NCBI GenBank assembly: GCA_903632075.3 | Contig: CAHIKZ030004140.1 | Span: 1,447,501-1,511,500 of the forward strand | Length of the DNA: 64,000 nucleotides | DNA from: Acanthosepion pharaonis | Lineage: Eukaryota > Mollusca > Cephalopoda > Sepiida > Sepiidae | Reading direction: 5' to 3' | Shown here: positions 57,620 to 64,000 of the stretch, piece after piece | Position numbering within the stretch: position 1 is the stretch's first letter | How the letters are laid out: each line of letters begins with the position of its first letter | The notes under the pieces: generated by a model | Told to the model about the DNA's origin: nothing | What the model saw: the letters and a program-made list of their open reading frames with translations, nothing else | Databases searched by the model: none | Translations under genes and position numbers: made by a program

Positions 57620-58310
57620 AAAGTGAAGATTACCATAGTTTTATACGAGGACAAAACCCAGAAAAAGACAATAAAAATGCTAACAGAATCCCATTAAGTC
57701 ATCAATTAGTACCAAAATTTTGCTGGAATTTTGAAAATATTACATAACAGCTATAAGCACATTGCAGAAAAATATTCGTGTTTAAAAGAAATTTTTCTGA
57801 AATCACCTAAAGTTTCTTTCAATAGAAATAAAAGAATCAGACAAAGCATCCATACTGAAAACAACATTGGACTTTCAAATCATTGTACTTCTGAAAACAT
57901 TCTTAGAAGAGGAAAACACTGTTTATTGTACAACAACATGAGTCAAGTTACTTTTATCAAAAATTCAAAGAGAAACATCACGATTTCTACAGAGTATGGT
58001 AATTGTACTGATTCTCATTTAATATATGCCACTCAATGTACCAAATATGACTTGATTTATGTACGTTGCTCAGTGAAAAAATTAGATAAAAGATTTAATG
58101 GACACAGGTATGATGTCATGCACAATAATGGACACAGTTATGATGTCATGCACAATAATGGACACAGGTATGATGTCATGCACAATAATGTGACATCAAT
58201 GGAGATTGCCAAACATTTTATTACTAACAACTGTAATTTTGACAAACATCTTAAGGTGCACATTCTGAAAAAATATTCAAAATCAAACCACCCAGTCAAC
58301 CCTTAAAATG
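57620..58310 (+). mobile_element. Penelope-like retroelement 3' fragment
   Basis: Starts with a frame like NRIPLSHQLVPKF (57685-57720), where Penelope elements have an (R)(I/L)P..TTY.P motif at the end of the reverse transcriptase, and continues into the 191-codon ORF below. 5'-truncated. No terminal repeats identified. Confidence 0.7.
57731..58306 (+). CDS. Penelope-like ORF tail with GIY-YIG endonuclease (truncated)
   Basis: 191 codons from an internal Met to a stop, the longest coherent protein frame in the window. Residues about 1-45 (LHNSYKHIAEKYSCLKEIFL, SPKVSFNRNKRIRQSI) match the connector after the reverse transcriptase in Penelope-like elements (LKEIF..P.V.F.R...IR). A Cys-bearing stretch leads to HLIYATQCTKYDLIYVRCS, the GIY-YIG nuclease core. 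The family's Gly in YVG is Arg here and the second Cys of C..C is Tyr. KKLDKRFNGHR keeps the Arg and His. NGHRYDVMHN is then repeated three times, an exact 30-bp tandem with one base change (58097-58186). ITNNCNFDKHLKVHILKKY ends it. The nuclease would nick target DNA in retrotransposition. With the Gly changed and the 5' part missing it is probably inactive, yet it is still open. Confidence 0.65.
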   Translation: MKILHNSYKHIAEKYSCLKEIFLKSPKVSFNRNKRIRQSIHTENNIGLSNHCTSENILRRGKHCLLYNNMSQVTFIKNSKRNITISTEYGNCTDSHLIYATQCTKYDLIYVRCSVKKLDKRFNGHRYDVMHNNGHSYDVMHNNGHRYDVMHNNVTSMEIAKHFITNNCNFDKHLKVHILKKYSKSNHPVNP

Positions 58311-58858
58311 TATGAGGATGGTTATGTAAGCAAATTAGTAACTTCCCACCTTGGGGCATGAACAGAATGACAGGAGAGTTCTATAAGATTTATACTAAGA
58401 TGTTTGATTAATTCCTCTTAGTAACTTAAGTAGATTTTGTTCTTTTTCTGCACCCAAAACAAAGATATTGACCGGAGACAAAAAAAAAAAAAAAACAGCT
58501 ATGAAAACTCTGTAGGGCAATATTAAAATCCTCATACTATGAGCCATCAAAGGCAATGGTTATGATTGACAAGTTGGAATATTCAGAAAAATTGGTTAGC
58601 CTAAAAAAGCATCTAACCTTAAACCGAAGAGGCAACTGTCACAAATCCTGGACAAGGAAAGATTATTTCATAATGTGAATTAATACAAGCATCTGACCAA
58701 ACTACTTCATATTTACAACATTCCTTTAATTCACAAAGACACTTTTATACACTGATACATTTAGTTAATTATCAAAGCTCTCAGCCTGTCACCCAGTACA
58801 CAAAGGTTCTTTTTATGTATAATCAAACCACTAGCAATTAAGTCCTGATACTACAAGT
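58310..58858. other. no gene recognised
   Basis: AT-rich with a 16-A run at 58482. Presumably partly Penelope 3' UTR; nothing else named. Confidence 0.45.
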
Positions 58859-58859
58859 A

Positions 58860-59447
58860 CAATGCAAAAAAATAAACACACCCATAGAAAGTCAAGAGAA
58901 ATCAAAGGAATCATGAACCAGCATCAATGCTACAACATTCTTGTTAATCAAATGTGGCTTTCTGATAAAAACTTTTTGGCCAAGGTCAATGCTTCTCATT
59001 CCAAAATGATAACGTTCCTAAGCATACTGCCTTAAAAAATAAATGTTATCTAGAGAGGAAGTGCAATGAGGGTAAATTGCAACTCTTCCTGTAGCCTAGT
59101 CAGAGTCCTGACCATAAGCCAATTGAAAACCTTTGGGTGATAAGGGACAAGCATGCCTGTAATAGGAAAGTTAACACAGCTTTTTCATGAATTAAAGGAA
59201 TGCTGAAGAATCTGGTGATTGACATTAACTTACTAAAGAATTTAGTCTATTGCATGCCATGAAGAATTATGGCTGTTATTAAAGCAAAAGGTTACCCAAC
59301 AAAATACAAAATCATTTTTGATTTGTATAATGTACTTATGTACACCTGTATTAATACCCTGTATTAATAAACAAATTCTATTTCTCACTTGTCTTGATAA
59401 AAATACAAAGATTGACTTTCTATGGGTTCATCCATTTTTTTTCCTCA
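58860..59447 (+). mobile_element. internally deleted Tc1-like element (588 bp)
   Basis: Bounded by TA (58858-58859, 59448-59449). The left end CAATGCAAAAAAATAAACAC then CCATAGAAAGTCAA is inverted at the right (TTGACTTTCTATGG, then GTTCATCCATTTTTTT). Inside is only the last third of a transposase: FQNDNVPKHTAL (second catalytic Asp, near 59000), KCYLERKCNEGKLQLFLWPS, QSPDHKPIENLWVIRDKHAC (third residue, Glu), then two stops, LVIDIN and MAVIKAKGYPTKY at the end. The N-terminal two thirds are deleted. The remaining part is less decayed than in the other two Tc1 copies. Confidence 0.85.
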
Positions 59448-59449
59448 TA

Positions 59450-59810
59450 TCGTATGTTAAATAAATCTGCTCACTTTGAGGAAACATTAAGAGATGCTCC
59501 CCATTCATGCAGCTGGAGGTTGAGCTTAGATAATGTGAACTGGAAGACAACTTAGAATGAAACATATCTTAAGAAAAGTCTATGAGAACCTGGATGGATA
59601 GTCTAATAGAGATGTTGCTGATTCTGTGTGCAAATGTGTACAAGTGACATACTTTCAATTGGATTTAAGTTATGAGATTGTCAAGATCTCCATTAATTGT
59701 AAACTTATACATGGGATACTTTGAAGGAATTGTTATAGGAATGTTACCACTAAAACCACCTTTGGGCCTTAGATATGTAGATTACACTTTGTCATATTCT
59801 GGTCCTGCCA
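59450..59810. other. no gene recognised
   Basis: AT-rich spacer. Confidence 0.5.
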
Positions 59811-59814
59811 GGGA

Positions 59815-60110
59815 GATTGGTTAAACATATCTTGTTCTCTGGTAGTTGTAGGTTCAATCCCTGGGTTTGATAGTACAGGAAAGATATCTACTCTGAAATA
59901 GCTAACATGATAGGCAAAATAGTCTGGGAAGGACTGATACAAGATACCTACTAAGCATGAAATCTATCTAATGAGATCAATCTATCCTCATTGATTGAAT
60001 AAAGATTTCAGTTTAGAATTGATGGCTACCAAATATGACAGGAAAAGGCTGAAGCAGACAATGGTTGAAACATTGTGAATATAACAACCAAGATGAGTTT
60101 CCTAATTCCA
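59815..60110 (+). mobile_element. tRNA-headed SINE-like element
   Basis: GGGAGATTGGTTAAACATA resembles an A box and GTAGGTTCAATCCCTGGG a good B box. A body of about 180 bp follows, then CAATGGTTGAAACATTGTGA and ATAACAACCAAGATGAG, the tail module also present at 15005-15040. Similar length to 14715-15060, with a diverged body. Confidence 0.55.
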
Positions 60111-60114
60111 ATTG

Positions 60115-60835
60115 CAGATCTACTATGAAACTAAGGAAGCTTAAATTTCAGGGTACATAAGACCAGAGCTCCCCCACCACCCAAAGCAAATTTTTAATCT
60201 TTAGCATTCTTTATGTAGGTGACTTCATTTGTCAAACAAAATGTTTGTACAGCCACTGCATGCAACTCTGATCATCAGACAATAGTGTAGTTGGATTGTG
60301 TTCTAGTGTTGTCATATCCTACTATGGCAACAGGAAACTGACTAACTGAAAATCGAAGATGATGCTATTGCAGATGTGTAGCCACTTATATCAATGGATG
60401 AAGATGAAATATTTATAAATATTACAGAGTACTAAAGGTAATGGATTTTTGAACAAAATCAATGTTTTGTAAGTGTTTGTTATTAAAATAAGGCCATTTT
60501 AGTAATAGAATCATAATCCAATGGTTTGAAGTAGTTAATGTTTGTCTTAGAATATATTCTAATATCCATTTCATATGAACTAAAAATCCCCTGGAATTGG
60601 TCAAATTTCAAAACTTTTGGTGGTGGCATGCAGCTTCCAAATCATCAGATGCATGGACTTGTTAAGCTTCTCAGAATCTACTCATAGCCTAAATTTTGGC
60701 AGTTGGATCCTTGAATCTATTGTTGCTGGTTTCAAAATAACCCCAATATTTGTTCCAGTTTCAGGGCCCAAAAAACATAGGACCACCTCCTGCCTAATTC
60801 AAATGTAAAGGAATTTTATAATAAAAATATCTTTT
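60115..60835. other. no gene recognised
   Basis: AT-rich DNA. A 63-codon frame at 60617-60808 is unrecognised. Confidence 0.5.
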
Positions 60836-60844
60836 TGTTTTCTG

Positions 60845-61015
60845 CCTGAATTTCTGGGATGAGTAGTTATTATTTACACTATTTACATTTAAACTAATGT
60901 CCTCATCTTAGTTGTTATTCTCTTTCTGGGATGAGCAGTTATCATTAGTCACACTGTTTATATTCAGACGGTTGCCCATATCTCTGTTGTTGTTATCAGA
61001 ACAATAACCCAAATT
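60845..61015 (-). repeat. two tandem copies of the SINE tail module
   Basis: On the minus strand two units of about 85 bp each read AACAAC..AGAT.(A/G)..GG.CA, then TGTAAATA/CTGAATATAAAC, GTGTAAATAATAACTACTCA and TCCCAGAAA. The start of the unit matches the SINE tails at 15010-15055 and 60076-60100. Tandem arrangement suggests a satellite-like use of the module. Confidence 0.55.
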
Positions 61016-61019
61016 TAAA

Positions 61020-61590
61020 TAGTGTAAATAATCTTTTACCTTATATTATTAAAATATCAGATTTAATCCATGATTTATCTTTTGGTGCAAGTGTACTTTA
61101 TAGAATTACTATGTACCCTTCTATTTAACATGAATTATGTTAATCTGATAAAGTGTAAGTGGTTTAAAGACCTATAAATCCAGACTGTATAAGTTATTAA
61201 GAAACTATAAACCGCTTGCACTTTGTATACCTTTAATATAACAAAACTGATATTATGTGATTATCTTGTATTCATTGTCTTTTGATGAAGACTTTTTCTC
61301 TTTTCTGTTTTCTGTTCTGCTCCTCATTTTCTGCTTTTTCTTTTCCCTTTTGTCTTGAAAATTAAATTCCAGAATCTTCTTTATGATGTTTTTTATTACT
61401 TTCAACTCTATCTGACCACATTTAGAATGACTAGAGTTTATTGGATACGATAACTGAATCTAAATTTAAGGATTAGTAGTGATAATGACATTTCACTTCC
61501 CTCCAAACAAGGTAATAATGTCACTAAGATGCAAGGAATTACTGAGTGTGAAAGAATATTGATATTTCCCGGAAAGGGATATATTTGATC
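61020..61590. other. no gene; one imperfect hairpin
   Basis: GATAAAGTGTAAGTGGTTTA (61147-61166) pairs imperfectly with TAAACCGCTTGCACTTTGTA (61208-61227), with a 41-bp loop. Otherwise AT-rich. Confidence 0.5.
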
Positions 61591-61592
61591 AA

Positions 61593-61765
61593 AGTAGCTA
61601 AGTGGTTTAGGCTACTGTAACCTAGTAGAACAATCTAGCTGGTAGCAGTAATGGGATTGGTACTCATCATAGTCACAGTCAATAGGTGTAGGCAATAGGC
61701 ATAGACCAATAGGATAGCCAATGACGTAGTCCAATGGCCGTCATCAATAGGTGCCCTGTACCTCT
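61593..61765 (+). repeat. tRNA-like head followed by a CAATAGG cluster
   Basis: AGTAGCTAAGTGGTTTAGG fits a pol III A box. A weak B box (GGGATTGGTACTC) follows about 50 bp later. Next, CAATAGG or a close variant (CAATGAC, CAATGGC) occurs six times at 61681-61752 with 12-15 bp spacing. Several are full CCAAT words and one overlaps TGACGTA. Either a degenerate tandem repeat in a SINE body or a cluster of CCAAT/CRE-like sites. Confidence 0.5.
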
Positions 61766-61769
61766 ACAT

Positions 61770-62690
61770 CAGCCTGTATTTATGGCTGACACCAGCCAAT
61801 CATATTCCTGTGAGAGGGAACACAGGTGTGTTCATATTCATTACATCAAATATAAAAAAAAGAAAAATTTTATTAAGGAGAGAGAATAATAAAAGAACAG
61901 AAATTAAGAAGACAGAAGATAACGATTGACATTGCATTTAAATTATTGAAAATCAAAGTTGACTGGGAAACAAGAAGCTGAAAGAGACTTCCACCAGTGG
62001 AAAAAGAAAATGTTAGTATAGAAATTAAAGTTGTGTCTAGCAATTTCAACTTGGATACCATATTTTCTTGTACCTAATATGAGAAGTTTTGAATGAAAAT
62101 TAAAGGCAGAAAAGTGGCAGTCATATTATACACAAGTACACATTTGTAGAAATTTTTCCTTGGCTTAAAAACCTCTTACTTGCAACAGCAACACTGCAAA
62201 TACACTTAATTAGCACAATAGATAATAAAACACAAAATATGCAGGTATTGATAATTCTTTACAAAAGGTATTGATATGTTGGCCATATTTCTTTTGCTCT
62301 TCATTCTTAATGACAACCATATATTTTTTTTATTTTCATATTTATTAATATATAGAAAATAATAAATTCATATCAAATAGAAAAGTATGACAGATTAATT
62401 AACAACTTAAAATGTATTACCAGGTATGTCTTGTTAGTACCTTTCCCCAAAATTTGAAATAAAGTTTTGAAATGGAAATTAGAAAAAATACACAATTGCT
62501 AAACATCTAGTTCTTTTCTCTTTTTAATATTATGAAAAATTAAATATTTTAGTTAAATATATGTATGACATTGAGATTTTAATAGATAATATGGTACAAT
62601 TTTGCAAAAAGAAATTTACATAAGCACTACTGTACTATGGAATCATATTATATGCAAGGATGTAATTTATTCCCTGATTTTTAGTTTCAA
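61770..62690. other. no gene recognised
   Basis: AT-rich DNA. Nothing named. Confidence 0.5.
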
Positions 62691-62699
62691 AAACATGGA

Positions 62700-62855
62700 G
62701 TTGTATTATATTCAAGTGATATATTATAGTATTATATTCAAGTGATATTATAGTATATTATAGCATTATATTCAACTGATATTATAGTATTATATTCAAC
62801 TGATATAGTATATTATAGCATTATATTCAACTGATATTATAGTATATTATACACA
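62700..62855 (+). repeat. AT-rich tandem repeat
   Basis: GTATTATATTCAACTGATAT-type units recur about six times, with two unit lengths caused by an optional GTATATTATA insertion. The left units have CAAGTG, the right units CAACTG. Confidence 0.85.
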
Positions 62856-62859
62856 AGAA

Positions 62860-63499
62860 AATATGGTATTTGGATTTTGTACTATGAAAAGAGTATAAAG
62901 AAAGTTATTCTTCTCTAGATTTATTCAGTCAACAATTAAAAAAGATATTATTTAATATAAATAGAATGAAAATATTTTCTTATAATTAATTGATAATACT
63001 TATCTTTCTAAAAAGGCAATAAAATGGACGATACAATTATTTTCAGCTGGATCTTGTTTGATATTTGAAAGCACTTTTCTATTCAATATGGAGATTTCAC
63101 AGATGAGCATGTACAAATCTAAAGATATGTAAATATTTTCTCATTTGCTAATGATATAAAGTTTCTACCACAGAAATCAGATGGTCCTATTTATTCGTGC
63201 TGTATCATCAATGTGTAATGTGAACCAAATTACATTAATAACACTTTGATCTTGTTGTTCATTAGTGACAAACAAATAATTTATTGCATTTTGATCTCTT
63301 TCACAGAGCTTCCAGTTTACCAACCATTTTCCAATGATTTTCTTCATGTTTCACAATTTAAATATTATTATGAATATCAAGATAATCATGTTATATGTTT
63401 GTCTTAAAGCAAATCTCAAAGTTTACGACATACAGAAGATATCTGCTGTCTTTTCTCTTTCCTCTGCATGTCTAATCTGTACACATAGAATTTCTTCCA

Positions 63500-63500
<1 letters not shown>
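62860..63500. other. no gene recognised
   Basis: AT-rich DNA. Nothing named. Confidence 0.5.

Positions 63501-63502
<2 letters not shown>

Positions 63503-63571
<69 letters not shown>
63503..63571. repeat. (TA)n microsatellite
   Basis: About 34 TA units, ending at the left arm of the inverted-repeat element. Confidence 0.95.
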
Positions 63572-63573
<2 letters not shown>

Positions 63574-63900
63574 AGTTTCATTGAAAATGACTGGCCAGGT
63601 ACTGCGGTTAATGTTCTGTATGTCCAAGTGCTTTTGGCTATACTTTTAGCCATTATTAAGAATGATTTTATTTTTACTTTTAACTGAATGTGTGGATTGT
63701 ATCTTGAGTTATAGGAATGTTTTATTTTACAAACATGGTCAGCATATAGTGGCCGTGTTCATAGTTGATATTATAGCTGAAAGTGCTTGGACAATTCCTA
63801 TATATTTTACATCCAGAAAAGAAAAAAATTCTAAGATCACAAAAAAAATTAAATAAAAACTTAACCGCAGTACCTTGTCAGTTGTTTTTAATGAAACTTG
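63572..63900. mobile_element. 329-bp element with ~44-bp inverted ends
   Basis: The left arm CAAGTTTCATTGAAAATGAC then AGGTACTGCGGTTAA is inverted at the right (TTAACCGCAGTACC.. ..AATGAAACTTG), about 84 percent identical by eye. Both sides are flanked by TA. The interior has no coding sequence. This looks like a MITE of a TA-targeting family. The sibling at 1150-1348 stays similar for about 35 bp beyond the right arm, so the true element may be larger. Confidence 0.55.
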
Positions 63901-63902
63901 TA

Positions 63903-64000
63903 TAAAAGTGAGATTGTTGCCCAAATAGACAATTATATACACTAAAGTTCAAAAATTTGAAGCCACCACCAGAATTAGCATAGGATGAACTTTGACAGAA
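63903..64000. other. no gene; homology to 1306-1345 continues
   Basis: GATTGTTGCCCAAATAGACA matches GATTGCCACCCAAATACACA at about 1316. The rest is unassigned. Confidence 0.4.

Overview
The window is an AT-rich stretch of eukaryotic nuclear DNA from an animal with a very repeat-dense genome. The mix of old LINEs, several mariner/Tc1 lineages, a Penelope-like element, tRNA-headed SINE-like sequences and long (TA)n, (GT)n, (TAA)n and (TCTA)n arrays suggests a cephalopod mollusc, most likely an octopod. That assignment rests on general resemblance only. I find no host gene that I would defend. Two short exon-like signals (17031-17293 minus, 33922-33957 plus) are listed as low-confidence candidates. 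Almost all coding signal is decayed transposable element.

Layout. 0-10 kb: one arm of a small inverted-repeat element, a LINE with an (ATTACC)n tail (called LINE-A here; two long copies and one extra tail), a DD34D mariner pseudogene, and an RTE-like LINE split by a short (GT)n-linked repeat. 10-22 kb: pyrimidine tracts, a cluster of (AT)n/(GT)n arrays, a complete but decayed Tc1 element with TIRs of about 214 bp, a TTC tract, a SINE-like copy, RTE-like, LINE-A and I/Jockey-like fragments, and an internally deleted DD37D mariner. 22.6-29.35 kb: the most distinctive block, a head-to-tail array of 5'-truncated LINE ends on the minus strand. These encode a CCHC knuckle plus a restriction-like endonuclease (RLE), and most copies are bounded by (TAA)n. 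29-41 kb: mostly featureless DNA with two minisatellites, RTE-like and I/Jockey-like fragments and CT-rich tracts. 41.9-42.95 kb: a plus-strand, near-identical sibling of one array member, again bounded by (AAT)n. 43-54 kb: an 80-bp mariner-type palindrome, an I/Jockey-like fragment, (TCTA)n arrays around a perfect 35-bp inverted repeat, a second DD37D mariner between direct repeats, and a fourth LINE-A copy. 54-64 kb: a second Tc1 element, a Penelope-like GIY-YIG ORF, a third, internally deleted Tc1, SINE-like repeats, a CAATAGG cluster and a 329-bp inverted-repeat element.

How it fits together. Nothing resembles an operon or pathway; the logic is element against target. Tc1 elements sit at TA dinucleotides beside (TA)n arrays. 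The RLE LINEs sit in (TAA)n, always with their coding strand on the AAT strand, and each insertion seems to bring or preserve TAA repeat that can receive the next. This matches the known TAA preference of Dong/R4-clade LINEs and is the best candidate here for a little-described system.
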